64,000 bases of DNA from JACMLD01 sp044227095 (GTDB lineage Bacteria; Bacteroidota; Bacteroidia; Chitinophagales; Chitinophagaceae). The translations under genes were made by a program, and so were the position numbers. Positions 9,296 through 18,385 of the stretch are shown here, piece by piece (the first letter of the stretch is position 1; every line of letters starts with the position of its first letter). The stretch lies in the NCBI GenBank assembly GCA_044227095.1, contig JBGAFV010000001.1, forward strand, positions 2,728,001 to 2,792,000, given 5' to 3'. The notes under the pieces are model-generated. The model had not been told where the DNA came from and searched no databases. It saw only the letters and a program-made list of their open reading frames with translations.

Positions 9296-9329
9296 GCATC
9301 CCAATAACATGGGGTGCTTTTTTATTTTT
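9296..9329 (+). terminator. Rho-independent terminator of rpsT
   Basis: Stem GCATCCC (9296-9302) pairs with GGGGTGC (9311-9317, one G-U pair). A T-rich tail starts at 9318. It lies 24 bp after the rpsT stop. Confidence 0.75.
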
Positions 9330-9382
9330 AATACGGTTGATATACTTGTTGAAAAAGAGTATGCTGTAATTAAGTATTTTTA

Positions 9383-10417
9383 ATGATGCTGCGTTTTACT
9401 TTATACCTCGTTTTATTTTTTTCTGTTCTACAGGGCCATTCACAAAAAGACACTGTACGTTTATATCTTGATGCCGAGTTTCAGCTCTCGTCTAAAAAAG
9501 ATTTTACTTATCCTGCTATGGCAATAAGGCAAGGCGACCATTGGGTTTTGCATGCAGTATACAATGATACTACGCCTGTGTTGCAAATCTATTTTGCAGA
9601 TGCTGCTCTATCTGTAAAAGATGGACCTTACATATTGTATTATCCCAAAAGAAGATTAGCACAAAAAGGAAGTTTTAAAAACAATGTTGCGGATGGTCTG
9701 TGGCAAACCTGGTATACTAATGGGAAATTAAAAACTGAAGGAACGCTTATCAATAATCATTTTACAGGGATACTGAAAGAATGGTATGAAAATGGCCAGG
9801 CGAAAAGTGAACAGTCGTACGTATATAATCAGCCGGTAAATACAGGCCAGCCTTTTCATGAAAATTCGCCTGCAAAACGTGTTCAGAAACTATTGGTACA
9901 AGTTGAAGCAGACGGGGTATTAGAAGGCCCAACTGCTACATGGTATGAAAACGGTAATAAAGAATCCGATGTTACTTATCACAACGATACATTGTCTGGT
10001 GTATGCACATGGTATAGAGAAAATGGAAAACCCAGTTCTAAAGAAACATATACAAAAGGAAAAATTACAGACCTGGAATGTTATGATGAAGATGGAAAGT
10101 ATACTGGTGTAACATGCAGCATATTAAAATTACCGGTTCTCATCCACCCAATGTTTACTGCACTGGATTATATAGAATACGAATTGCACAAAGACAAAAA
10201 CAAAGACATACGGGATGAAGGGGAAGCCTTAGTAAGTTTTACAGTTACAAAAAATGGTACAGTAGAAAACCTTGCTGTAGTAAGATCTGATGATCCTGAT
10301 TTAAGCAGGCATATTATACAGATCTTTGCAAAGATGCCTGCATGGTCTCCTGCGGTAATACACAACAGGGCAGTAGATTATCCAACTAAACTTGTAATAC
10401 CTTATTATAGGGAGTAA
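9383..10417 (+). CDS. Secreted MORN-repeat protein with C-terminal TonB-like domain
   Basis: 344 residues. Residues 1-21 form a Sec signal peptide ending at GHSQ. The middle holds at least four MORN-variant (YwqK-like) repeats with the pattern G..TWY.NGK (DGLWQTWYTNGKLK, TGILKEWYENGQAK, EGPTATWYENGNK, SGVCTWYRENGKP). The last ~75 residues (EALVSFTVTKNGTVENLAVVRSDDPDL to the end) match the TonB C-terminal fold. No N-terminal membrane anchor or Pro-rich linker of a classic TonB is present, so energy transduction is unlikely. This domain pair is common in Bacteroidota secreted proteins of unknown function. The first of two adjacent ATGs was taken as the start. Confidence 0.78.
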   Translation: MMLRFTLYLVLFFSVLQGHSQKDTVRLYLDAEFQLSSKKDFTYPAMAIRQGDHWVLHAVYNDTTPVLQIYFADAALSVKDGPYILYYPKRRLAQKGSFKNNVADGLWQTWYTNGKLKTEGTLINNHFTGILKEWYENGQAKSEQSYVYNQPVNTGQPFHENSPAKRVQKLLVQVEADGVLEGPTATWYENGNKESDVTYHNDTLSGVCTWYRENGKPSSKETYTKGKITDLECYDEDGKYTGVTCSILKLPVLIHPMFTALDYIEYELHKDKNKDIRDEGEALVSFTVTKNGTVENLAVVRSDDPDLSRHIIQIFAKMPAWSPAVIHNRAVDYPTKLVIPYYRE

Positions 10418-10446
10418 TAAACAATAACTGGAATAATATAATTATA

Positions 10447-10890
10447 ATGATCAACTGGGTATGTAAACCGTTTAATGAACTTTCAACCGATGAATTGTAT
10501 GCGGTGCTGCGTTTGCGCAGTGAAGTATTTGTGGTAGAACAAAATTGTGTATTCCTTGATATGGATGGTAAAGATCAAAAGTCGTTTCATCTGATGGGAT
10601 ATAATAATGACACACTTCAAGCATATACAAGATTACTTCCTCCAGGTCTGGCATACGAGGAACCAAGCATTGGCAGGGTTGTAACTTCTACTAAGGCAAG
10701 AGGCAGTGGTATTGGCCGTATGCTTATGGAACAATCTATTATTGAATGCGGGAAACTCTTTGGCAATACTACAATAAGAATAGGAGCGCAACTCTATTTA
10801 AAGGCCTTTTATGCTTCATTGGGCTTTGTTCCCACTGGTGGAATTTATCCTGAAGATGGAATAGATCACATTCAGATGGTACTTGCGTAG
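10447..10890 (+). CDS. GNAT family N-acetyltransferase, ElaA-like
   Basis: 147-residue single-domain acetyltransferase. The N-terminal CKPFNELSTDELYAVLRLRSEVFVVEQ is characteristic of the ElaA subfamily. The acetyl-CoA loop appears as IGRVVTSTKARGSGIGRMLM (Q/RxxGxG/A) and a late FYASLGFVP completes the fold. Substrate unknown; ElaA itself is poorly characterised. It begins 29 bp after the MORN/TonB gene and may be co-transcribed with it. Confidence 0.88.
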   Translation: MINWVCKPFNELSTDELYAVLRLRSEVFVVEQNCVFLDMDGKDQKSFHLMGYNNDTLQAYTRLLPPGLAYEEPSIGRVVTSTKARGSGIGRMLMEQSIIECGKLFGNTTIRIGAQLYLKAFYASLGFVPTGGIYPEDGIDHIQMVLA

Positions 10891-11048
10891 AAAATACGAT
10901 CGTAAACTTACGGATAAGTACTTTATTTAATTATTTTTTTTGATGCGTGCACACCACAATTTTAGTTTCGTCGTTTATAGTTTGTAAGGGGATTTTTTAT
11001 TTTAGACCCGAATCCAAATAACCATTCGAAAACTAAAATCTGGTATTC

Positions 11049-12026
11049 ATGAAAAAGTTTTTACACTTTCTATGGGGAACGTGTGCAATTATGCTTCTCT
11101 CCATTTCATTCCCGTCTCTGGCAAAAGCCCAGTACAATGATGGCGGACCATTCAGCGAAGTTGGTATTACAGTAGGACCATCAAACTTCCTGGGAGATCT
11201 TGGAGGCCATTTAGGTAAAGGCCAAACCTTTTTAAAAGACAACAACTTTAATCTCACCAAACTTTCTTTTGGTGCACATTTCAGTTACTATCCAAAAGAT
11301 TATTTTGGTATTAGGGTAGCTGTAAATATTGGAAAGTTTGAAGGTGATGATAAAATTATTAAAGGTAAAGGTGGTTACGAAGAAGCACGTTACAACAGGG
11401 GACTTGATTTTCAATCAAAATTTTTTGAAGCCATTGTTGTAGGTGAATTTTATCCAACAGTATTTCTTGAAGACGATCCTTCTGACGTTTATCATAAATT
11501 ACGTCCTTATGGTATAGCAGGTGTTGGCGTATTTCATTTTAATCCAACAGGAACAAATCCAAATACCGGCGAACAAGTTGAATTAAGGCCTTTGCGCCTG
11601 GAAGGTCAGGGATTTGCAGAATATCCTGATCGCAAACAGTTTTCTTTGTGGCAGCCAAACATTCCACTTGGTGTGGGTGTAAAATACTGGTTGAGCGATA
11701 ATTTAAGTCTTGGACTGGAAGTTATTTACCGCAAAACATTTACTGATTATATAGATGGTGTAAGCACATCTTATATTGGCAAAGCAGCTTTTGATGCCAA
11801 TGCTAATCTTTATTCTTCTTCTCAGGAACTGGCCCTTGCCAAAATTATGTACGATAAAAGTAATAACGGCGCAGGTGGCGCTCCAGATTACGGAGATGCT
11901 GGTCAAAAACGCGGTGATCCCAAACAGAAAGATGCTTATTACACGTTTGGTTTAAAACTAGGCATACGCCTTGGAAGCAGTAACAGTTTCAATAACTCAA
12001 CACGTTGTCCTGTTATCCGTTTCTGA
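11049..12026 (+). CDS. DUF6089-type outer membrane beta-barrel protein
   Basis: 325 residues with a signal peptide ending at SLAKAQ (about residue 27). FSEVGITVGPSNFLGDLGG near the mature N-terminus, then alternating amphipathic strands (LSFGAHFSYYPKDYFGIRVAVNIG, KLRPYGIAGVGVFHFNP, IPLGVGVKYWLSDNLSLGLEVIYRKTFTDYIDGVS) and a final YYTFGLKLGIRLG describe a small outer-membrane barrel of the DUF6089 group, widespread in Bacteroidota. No enzymatic motif. Role inferred to be structural or a porin-like surface protein. It appears to be a single-gene unit. Confidence 0.8.
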   Translation: MKKFLHFLWGTCAIMLLSISFPSLAKAQYNDGGPFSEVGITVGPSNFLGDLGGHLGKGQTFLKDNNFNLTKLSFGAHFSYYPKDYFGIRVAVNIGKFEGDDKIIKGKGGYEEARYNRGLDFQSKFFEAIVVGEFYPTVFLEDDPSDVYHKLRPYGIAGVGVFHFNPTGTNPNTGEQVELRPLRLEGQGFAEYPDRKQFSLWQPNIPLGVGVKYWLSDNLSLGLEVIYRKTFTDYIDGVSTSYIGKAAFDANANLYSSSQELALAKIMYDKSNNGAGGAPDYGDAGQKRGDPKQKDAYYTFGLKLGIRLGSSNSFNNSTRCPVIRF

Positions 12027-12109
12027 TTTAAATACATAACCTATTATTCGCAGTTGGTTGTTTAGTTTAAATCCGTACCCTTTTTTTAAATCTGTAAACG
12101 TATGCAGTT

Positions 12110-12514
12110 ATGAAAACAATAGTACATGCCCGGCATTTTACCCGGCCGGTAGTTTATACTTCCTTTGCTATTTTTCTTTTTATGACAATGGCGCAGGCAG
12201 CGGCTAAAGCAAATACAAAGCCTACAGCTTTATATAAAGACAGTATTGTTGTAAACAAACTGCTTACCAGCAAAAAATATAAAATTAAAATTTATCCCGG
12301 TGCCACCCATGAAGTACTCTTCTTTAACGTAACCGGCGATGAAGGTAAAGTGTACCAGTTTTATATATTTGATTTGGATGGAAACATGGTTAAGCAAACG
12401 CAGATTCGCAATAAGCAAACAACCATGATTGGAAATTTCAGCAAGGGGTGTTACACATTTGAAGTGTTTAGCGATGACGAACACATAGAAAATGGAACAC
12501 TGACCATAAAATAA
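12110..12514 (+). CDS. Small secreted protein with a sorting-domain-like beta sandwich
   Basis: 134 residues; N-terminal hydrophobic signal (VVYTSFAIFLFMTMAQAAAKA). The mature ~100 residues resemble a T9SS C-terminal module in rhythm (YQFYIFDLDGNMVKQTQIRNKQTT, KGCYTFEVFSDDEHIENGTLTIK) but stand alone, with no cargo domain in front. It may be a free adhesin-like or T9SS-associated beta-sandwich protein. Function not recognised. A strong hairpin terminator lies ~200 bp downstream, beyond a possible structured RNA. Confidence 0.7.
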   Translation: MKTIVHARHFTRPVVYTSFAIFLFMTMAQAAAKANTKPTALYKDSIVVNKLLTSKKYKIKIYPGATHEVLFFNVTGDEGKVYQFYIFDLDGNMVKQTQIRNKQTTMIGNFSKGCYTFEVFSDDEHIENGTLTIK

Positions 12515-12542
12515 TTATAGTTCTTTTTCTGATAGCAGATGG

Positions 12543-12671
12543 CCAATAAGCGGCGGGAACATTTGTAAAATCTAATATCCGGTTTAAAAGACCTGATCCG
12601 TTCCCTATCGTTCTTAGTACCCTTACAAAACAAAAAGATTTTATCAATCAATTCCCGCCACTGCTTATTGG
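12543..12671. other. Long imperfect inverted repeat, candidate structured RNA
   Basis: CCAATAAGCGGCGGGAA (12543-12559) pairs with TTCCCGCCACTGCTTATTGG (12652-12671) apart from a 3-nt bulge. The stem continues inward with TAAAATC (from 12566) against GATTTTA (about 12637-12643), giving an elongated hairpin of ~130 nt with a ~60-nt apical part. The + strand ends ~40 nt later in a strong terminator, so a short RNA is plausible. No clear TAnnTTTG box is seen ahead of it; it might be processed from the upstream mRNA. No known family recognised. Confidence 0.4.
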
Positions 12672-12708
12672 AAAGAAAAAAAATACTGTCTTCAATCCAG
12701 TATCCTTA

Positions 12709-12745
12709 ACGGCCCGCGATGAGTAATTGCGGGCCGTTTGTTTTT
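12709..12745 (+). terminator. Strong Rho-independent terminator
   Basis: Perfect 9-bp stem ACGGCCCGC (12709-12717) / GCGGGCCGT (12729-12737), then TTGTTTTT. It would end transcripts from the small secreted gene or the candidate RNA ahead of it. Confidence 0.8.
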
Positions 12746-12753
12746 AACCATGA

Positions 12754-12797
12754 TTGTCTGAACCAGAATTTAAGGGATTTAATGGATTAATAGGATC
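12754..12797 (+). repeat. Dispersed 'GTCTGAACC' repeat, copy 1
   Basis: GTCTGAACCAGAATTTAAGG followed by GATTTAATGGATTAATAGG. Near copies lie at 38655 and 47331. Here it directly follows the T tail of the terminator. Confidence 0.75.
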
Positions 12798-12821
12798 AAC
12801 TATTGCCCAGATTTTTAATTG

Positions 12822-13349
12822 TTACAAAAATTTATCACCCACCTCTTTCCAGTTATTTAGCCTTTCAAAGCGATGTTCATTTAAATTGTGTGGCGCAGTA
12901 AACATCAATGGCTTTCCTTTAAAATGCTGCAGGTGTTTTGCATGATCGTCAATCATAAAATCGGCCTGTATCATGCTTTTATCGCCACAAAAAACCATTT
13001 GCTTCCAGCTAAAAAACGGAAAGTGATCTTCCAGCCAGAAATATTTATCGGTTAGTGAATTGGGAAATTCTGTTGCAGCAGAAACAATGTATACCTCATA
13101 TTTTTTATTCATCTCCTTTAGTACTTCAATGCTGTTTTCCATTACCGGCAAGTGACGGAAAAAACCTTTTTCAAACAATTGCTGCCTAACATCTGCCTGG
13201 TGTATTTCTGGAAAACCTTTTACGAGTGATTGGCCTTCCAGCATTTTTGCATAATCAATATCGCCGCCATATTTTTTCTTGTACCACTCCGTCATAAACA
13301 TTGTTACATCTGCTATTACTTCATCCATATCTACTAATACTCTTTGCAT
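12822..13349 (-). CDS. 5'(3')-deoxyribonucleotidase-like HAD phosphatase (NT5C family)
   Basis: 175-residue HAD-superfamily hydrolase. Motif I is DMDEVIAD at residues 7-14 (nucleophile Asp and acid/base Asp). Motif II is VSAAT near residue 94. The late acidic pair is MIDDHAKH near 132. This is the compact cytosolic 5'(3')-deoxyribonucleotidase layout, which removes phosphate from deoxyribonucleoside monophosphates. The hydrophobic/aromatic patch EFPNSLTDKYFWLEDHFP matches the family's insertion between motifs. It follows the acidic hypothetical gene by 17 bp on the same strand, so they are likely an operon. Substrate preference is inferred from the family. Confidence 0.85.
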   Translation of the reverse strand: MQRVLVDMDEVIADVTMFMTEWYKKKYGGDIDYAKMLEGQSLVKGFPEIHQADVRQQLFEKGFFRHLPVMENSIEVLKEMNKKYEVYIVSAATEFPNSLTDKYFWLEDHFPFFSWKQMVFCGDKSMIQADFMIDDHAKHLQHFKGKPLMFTAPHNLNEHRFERLNNWKEVGDKFL

Positions 13350-13366
13350 ATTTTTATTTTGATTCT

Positions 13367-13861
13367 TTATTGTTTAAATAATCCCCATTCATCCTCAAAT
13401 TCATCTTTTTCAAATCCGCTTACCCATATTTTAAATAACTCCCTGAACAAATCTATCTCATGCCTTACCGCATCAAGGTGTGAGTCATCCGCAATGCCCA
13501 TCATTCTAAATGACGACATGGAGATATAAATGCTATTGGCTGCTGATCTTATGAAACTTGCATTTTCCATGCGCAGCACATACATATCACCTGCTTCTGC
13601 CCCCTGGATTTTTGCACATACCAGCATGGCATCGCCACAAATCATCTGCTTCATATGTTCCAGGTAATCTTCCGGTGTTTCATCATCGGGTTCAAGTATG
13701 CTTAGCAGCCCATCTACAAGCGTATACACCTGCCGCCATTGGTTGTACAATGCTTTAGCCCTTTCTGTTTTAGCATTTTGTTTCCATTCATCGCCTTCAT
13801 CAACACGGTTAAATTGGGCATCATCCCATTCGGGTAAATCATGCAGGTCATCTAATTTCAT
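13367..13861 (-). CDS. Acidic hypothetical protein
   Basis: 164 residues from the ATG at 13861 (a TTG two codons earlier is also open). Strongly acidic ends (DDLHDLPEWDDAQFNRVDEGDEW and KDEFEDEW) surround a mostly helical core (AKALYNQWRQVYTLVDGLLSILEP, HEIDLFRELFKIWVSGF). No signal peptide, membrane span or catalytic motif. No family recognised. Tight spacing (17 bp) to the downstream deoxyribonucleotidase suggests co-expression. Confidence 0.72.
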   Translation of the reverse strand: MKLDDLHDLPEWDDAQFNRVDEGDEWKQNAKTERAKALYNQWRQVYTLVDGLLSILEPDDETPEDYLEHMKQMICGDAMLVCAKIQGAEAGDMYVLRMENASFIRSAANSIYISMSSFRMMGIADDSHLDAVRHEIDLFRELFKIWVSGFEKDEFEDEWGLFKQ

Positions 13862-13967
13862 AAGCAAGGTTTGTTTTTGGTATATAGTATTTAGTATACA
13901 ATATTTAGACGAGAGCTTAAGACAAAAGATGTGAGCGATATAGAATGAATTGCCAACAAAATTAAAT

Positions 13968-14003
13968 CAGACATCATCACATCAGCAATCAGCCATTTCC
14001 CCA
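13968..14003. repeat. 'ACATCA/CAGACATC' word repeat
   Basis: CAGACATCATCACATCAGCA followed by ATCAGCC, between the hypothetical gene and the end of uvrA. The same word in both orientations recurs at 39950-40115. Confidence 0.5.
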
Positions 14004-16871
14004 CTATTTCAATTCTTCTTTCAAAAACCTGGCAGTATGGCTTTCTTTATTTTTTACCAGTTCTTCCGGTGTTCCTTCAAAAAGAATTTTACCGCCGCCA
14101 TCGCCACCTTCCGGTCCAAGATCAATAATATGATCCGCCATTTTTATTACATCAAGATTGTGTTCTATTACCAAAACAGAATTGCCCCTGTCTACCAGTT
14201 TATTCAATACATCAAGTAAATGCTGTACATCCTGGAAATGTAATCCTGTTGTTGGTTCATCAAGAATATAAAAAGTTTTGCCGGTGTCTTTTTTCCCAAG
14301 TTCGGTAGAAAGCTTTACACGTTGTGCTTCTCCACCGCTTAATGTTACCGCAGACTGGCCTAGTGTTATATAACCAAGTCCTACTTCCTGCAGCACTTTT
14401 ATTTTTCTATAGATGTACGGAACGTTATTAAAAAATTCAACTGCTTCATCAACTGTCATATCCAATACATCGCTTATTGATTTTCCTTTGTACCTTATTT
14501 CAAGTGTTTCGCGATTGTACCTTTTACCATTGCATTTCTCACAATGCACATAAACATCGGGTAGAAAATTCATTTCAATTACACGCATACCGCCACCTTC
14601 ACACACATCGCAACGTCCATTTTTTACATTGAAGGAAAAACGCCCTGCAGTGTAGCCGCGTATTTTTGCCTCTGGTACAGAAGCAAACAAGGTTCTTATA
14701 TCTGTAAAGAAGCCGCAATAAGTAGCAGGGTTGCTCCGTGGTGTTCTGCCAATTGGCGACTGATCAATTTCTATTACCTTATCTATATTCTCCAGGCCTT
14801 TAATGGACGAATATTCCATTGGCGCTGTTTTAGAATCATAGCAATACTTTGAAAGAATAGGATAAAGGGTTTCATTGATTAATGTTGATTTGCCGCTTCC
14901 GCTTACACCAGTTACCAGTACTAACTTACCTAATGGGATCTTTACATTTACTTTATGCAAGTTGTTGCCGGTAACGCCTTTCAGTTCAATAAATTTGCCA
15001 TTGCCTTGTCTTCTTTTTTCAGGTACTTCAATAGATTTTTCCCCGGTTAAAAACTTTGCAGTTTCTGATTGTTGGTTTACTACATGGTGTGGTTCTCCCT
15101 GTATAACTATGCGGCCGCCATGTTTGCCAGCACCGGGGCCAATATCAATAAGATGATCAGATGCAAGCATAATATCTTTATCGTGTTCTACCACAAGTAC
15201 GCTGTTGCCAATATCACGCAGGTTTTTTAGCGCAGTAATTAAACGGTGGTTATCGCGTTGGTGCAAACCAATAGAAGGTTCATCAAGTATATAAGTAATG
15301 CCCTGCAGCTGTGAACCAATTTGCGTTGCCAGCCTGATGCGCTGAGACTCGCCACCACTAAGGGTTTTAGAAGGACGGCCAATAGTGAGATAAGTCAATC
15401 CTACATCCAGCAGAAACTGCAACCGCTCACGTATTTCTTTTAAAACATCTTTGGCAATGGCGTTTTGTTTATTGCTGATTCTTTTTTCTATGCCGCTAAA
15501 CCAAATCATTAGCTTATCAAGGTTCATATCGCTAAGCTGTGCAATATTTTTTTCATCAACTTTAAACCAGAGGCTTTCTTTTTTTAATCTTGTGCCACCA
15601 CATTCATCACATTTTTTCAGCTCCATAAATTTTTCTACCCAATCACGCAAAGCCTCACTGTTGTTGGCAGCAAACCAGCGGCGTAGCATGGTTACTATAC
15701 CTTCAAATTCTGTACTGTATATATTGCCGTCTGTCGTATCAAAATCAAAAGCTGCATCTTTTTTTGTAGCCTCTTCATCACCATACAATAAAACATTCAT
15801 CGCTTTTTGCGATAGATCTTTTAATGGCTTATCAAGACTGATTTTATGTTTGCGTGCAATTTGCTGTACCTGTTTAAAAACATGCGCTTCCCTTTCTTCA
15901 CCCAATGGTGCAATGCCGCCTTCATTAATACTTTTTGAAAGATCTGGCAACACTGCATTTGTGTCTACCTGGTAAATAGTACCCAGCCCTTTACAAACCG
16001 GGCAAGCGCCATAAGGGGAGTTGAATGAAAATGCATTGGGCGAAGGCTCTTCATAACTAAGGCCTGTATCTTCACACATTAATTGCTTGCTGTACTGAAT
16101 AACTTTATTGTCGTCATTTATCAGCAAAAACATAAGGTCTTTACCGAGTTGTAATGTTTTTTGCACACTCTGGCTTACACGCACTTTCATATCTGCAGTA
16201 GCAGGCATCCTGTCTACCACTACCTCTATATCGTGAATCTTATAACGATCCACTTGCATCTTAGGCACAAGATCTTTTATTTCGCCATCAATCCTTGCTT
16301 TTAAAAATCCTTTTTTGCGGATGTCTTCAAAAAGTTCGCGGTAATGCCCTTTACGTCCACGAACCAGTGGTGCCAGCAGCGTAATTTTTTTGCCTTTGAA
16401 TTTTGAAAAAATATTCTCTACAATTTCTTCCTCACTAAACTTTACCATTTTCTTTCCTGTATTATAACTATACGCCTCCGATGCCCTTGCATAAAGTAGA
16501 CGCATAAAGTCATAAATTTCTGTAATGGTACCAACTGTTGAACGCGGATTTTTATTGGTGGTTTTTTGTTCTATTGAAATAACAGGAGAGAGGCCGGTTA
16601 TTTTATCTACATCAGGCCTTTCCATATCTCCAATAAATTGGCGGGCATATGCGCTGAAGCTTTCCATATAACGGCGTTGCCCTTCATTGTATATGGTATC
16701 AAACGCAAGGGAAGATTTGCCGCTTCCGCTTACGCCGGTAAATACTACCAGCTTATTTTTTGGAATACTGATGTCTATATTCTTAAGATTGTGCTCCTTT
16801 GCGCCAAATACTTCTATATAATCCTGCTTTTCTGCTGCTGTTTCTTCTGCAGGCTGCTTCTTACTTGCCAT
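14004..16871 (-). CDS. uvrA: Excinuclease ABC subunit A
   Basis: 955-residue damage-recognition ATPase of nucleotide excision repair. Two ABC modules are complete: Walker A GVSGSGKSSLAFD (near residue 45) and GVSGSGKSTLINET (C-terminal half), and signatures LSGGESQRIRLA and LSGGEAQRVKLS. Zinc-finger cysteine pairs are visible in CPVCKGLG, CDECGGTRLKKE and CDVCEGGGMRV...CEKCNGKRY. Length is normal for UvrA. ATG at 16871. Single gene, with uvrB and uvrC not in the window. Confidence 0.97.
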   Translation of the reverse strand: MASKKQPAEETAAEKQDYIEVFGAKEHNLKNIDISIPKNKLVVFTGVSGSGKSSLAFDTIYNEGQRRYMESFSAYARQFIGDMERPDVDKITGLSPVISIEQKTTNKNPRSTVGTITEIYDFMRLLYARASEAYSYNTGKKMVKFSEEEIVENIFSKFKGKKITLLAPLVRGRKGHYRELFEDIRKKGFLKARIDGEIKDLVPKMQVDRYKIHDIEVVVDRMPATADMKVRVSQSVQKTLQLGKDLMFLLINDDNKVIQYSKQLMCEDTGLSYEEPSPNAFSFNSPYGACPVCKGLGTIYQVDTNAVLPDLSKSINEGGIAPLGEEREAHVFKQVQQIARKHKISLDKPLKDLSQKAMNVLLYGDEEATKKDAAFDFDTTDGNIYSTEFEGIVTMLRRWFAANNSEALRDWVEKFMELKKCDECGGTRLKKESLWFKVDEKNIAQLSDMNLDKLMIWFSGIEKRISNKQNAIAKDVLKEIRERLQFLLDVGLTYLTIGRPSKTLSGGESQRIRLATQIGSQLQGITYILDEPSIGLHQRDNHRLITALKNLRDIGNSVLVVEHDKDIMLASDHLIDIGPGAGKHGGRIVIQGEPHHVVNQQSETAKFLTGEKSIEVPEKRRQGNGKFIELKGVTGNNLHKVNVKIPLGKLVLVTGVSGSGKSTLINETLYPILSKYCYDSKTAPMEYSSIKGLENIDKVIEIDQSPIGRTPRSNPATYCGFFTDIRTLFASVPEAKIRGYTAGRFSFNVKNGRCDVCEGGGMRVIEMNFLPDVYVHCEKCNGKRYNRETLEIRYKGKSISDVLDMTVDEAVEFFNNVPYIYRKIKVLQEVGLGYITLGQSAVTLSGGEAQRVKLSTELGKKDTGKTFYILDEPTTGLHFQDVQHLLDVLNKLVDRGNSVLVIEHNLDVIKMADHIIDLGPEGGDGGGKILFEGTPEELVKNKESHTARFLKEELK

Positions 16872-16968
16872 ACTGTATAAAAAATGGGATGATTTTGCTA
16901 TAAATATTAGCTAAGATAAGAACAAAAGCAAAGCAGTTTGGTTTGAAAATATCTCCGTAAAAAATAAA

Positions 16969-16991
16969 GAAACCGGCCAATAGCCGGTCTC
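16969..16991 (-). terminator. Terminator of the DUF4382 gene
   Basis: ACCGGC/GCCGGT stem with a 5-nt loop and short outer pairing, followed on the minus strand by TTTATTTTTT. It lies 30 bp after the DUF4382 stop. Confidence 0.65.
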
Positions 16992-17020
16992 TTTACATTG
17001 TATGCCCTGGTTTTCCTGCT

Positions 17021-17902
17021 TTACTTATGCAAGGTAACTGTTGGTGCTTTTGTGGTGCCAGTGCCAGCTACGGTTATATTGGTAATGGTAGTGTCTTTAT
17101 AGCCACGCCATCCTTTAAAATAAATTGAGTAAGTGCCGGCGGTAATGCCACGAACTTTGTAATATCCGCCAATCCATGGTAAAGCATACAGCGTATCGCT
17201 TGCATTGTAGATTGATACAAAACCTGATGCGCCTTCTGGCAATACCCTTCCTTCAAGTTTTGGTTTGTCCATGTCGTTAAAAATACTAATGAACGGCTTC
17301 AACCAATATTTTCCATTAATGTAAAATATAGACCTGGAAAGATTGAAATCAAACCACATTTTAAACTGGTTGTTGGTAATAACAGACACATCTTCGCGGC
17401 GCACATTAAACGTAAACGAATTGGATGAACCGATAAGATTAAGCGGGTAATTGGTAACACTATCTGTATAAACGGTATTGTTTGTGCCCAGCGTAATTCT
17501 TACCTGTAAAATTTTTCCGTTGGCAACAAAACCATTAGATAAAAGTGTATCAGTTCCGTTTCTTAATTTAAGCAAGTCATACACACCTGGTGTTATAGAA
17601 AGCGTATCCCATATAGCAGAATTGCCATTGCGGCAACCACGGTAATCGTCTCTCCATTGGTGCAAACTATCATCGGCATCACTGTGTTTTGCCGCCGTGT
17701 CAATTTTAACTGCTATTTGTTTTATGTCGATTAGTACACTGGTAAATGCAACAGGATCGTCCATCATATAAACTGATAACTGGGATTGTCCCTGCGGAAC
17801 ATATCCTGTGTTTCCGGAGTTTTCTTTGTTACAAGCCACCATAATAAAACTGGCCATAGCAATGCCTGCAGCTGCATGCAGCCACTTGATGTTTGTTTTC
17901 AT
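17021..17902 (-). CDS. DUF4382 domain lipoprotein
   Basis: 293 residues from the ATG at 17902; an upstream ATG at 17932 is open but spoils the signal peptide. Residues 1-25 form a lipoprotein signal with lipobox IMVAC, so it is probably outer-membrane anchored. The mature part starts with a beta-rich DUF4382 domain (QLSVYMMDDPVAFTSVLIDIKQIAVKI, SITPGVYDLLKLRNGTDTLL). A carboxypeptidase-regulatory-like beta domain follows at the C-terminus (GRVLPEGASGFVSIYNASD, VRGITAGTYSIYFKG). No catalytic residues are recognised. Likely a surface binding protein. A ~950-bp non-coding gap with the SAM riboswitch separates it from metY. Confidence 0.83.
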   Translation of the reverse strand: MKTNIKWLHAAAGIAMASFIMVACNKENSGNTGYVPQGQSQLSVYMMDDPVAFTSVLIDIKQIAVKIDTAAKHSDADDSLHQWRDDYRGCRNGNSAIWDTLSITPGVYDLLKLRNGTDTLLSNGFVANGKILQVRITLGTNNTVYTDSVTNYPLNLIGSSNSFTFNVRREDVSVITNNQFKMWFDFNLSRSIFYINGKYWLKPFISIFNDMDKPKLEGRVLPEGASGFVSIYNASDTLYALPWIGGYYKVRGITAGTYSIYFKGWRGYKDTTITNITVAGTGTTKAPTVTLHK

Positions 17903-18145
17903 ACTTGTGTTTTTTGTAGTTTGTTGGTGCATGGAATGTTTGCAGTAGCAATACGCATGATCAACTGCGCAGCATCTGCGTTCATCCCATTACAGTAAAA
18001 AGGTTAAGTAGAAGTATTGCCATTTAAAAACAATAATTATTCCAGCCTGTGTTAATGTTCATAATAAAAACAAAAATGATTGCTTTATTAAACATAGATA
18101 CGCTTTCAATAAAAAAGGGTTGGGCATTTTTTTACAGTAACCTGC

Positions 18146-18163
18146 CCTTAACTTTTGTTAAGG
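18146..18163. other. Perfect palindrome CCTTAAC-TTTT-GTTAAGG
   Basis: 7-bp perfect inverted repeat with a TTTT spacer in the gap between the DUF4382 gene and the riboswitch promoter. It could be an operator or a transcript hairpin. No long T run follows on either strand. The rest of 17903-18330 shows no gene. Confidence 0.4.
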
Positions 18164-18332
18164 CGTTTGGGCGTTTATCATTTTTTACATCAGGCACTTA
18201 AAGTCTTTTTTTATTTGCTGCCTTAAATTTCTTTGATTGATCCTGCATACTCATAATTAATTTGCTAGTAATCAGTACGCTAATGCTAATAGAAGATCAA
18301 TAGAAAACTTCCGCAGAAATTTTTTTTAAAAA

Positions 18333-18366
18333 TTTTGGCAGATTCAGTTGCAGCAATTTACCTTTG
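18333..18366 (+). promoter_or_regulatory. Promoter of the SAM-riboswitch/met transcript
   Basis: TTTTG (18333-18337) and TACCTTTG (18359-18366) match the Bacteroidota -33 and -7 elements with 21 nt between. Transcription would start at about 18373, a dozen bases ahead of the riboswitch P1 stem. Confidence 0.75.
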
Positions 18367-18385
18367 CGCCAGTTCTTTACAATTA

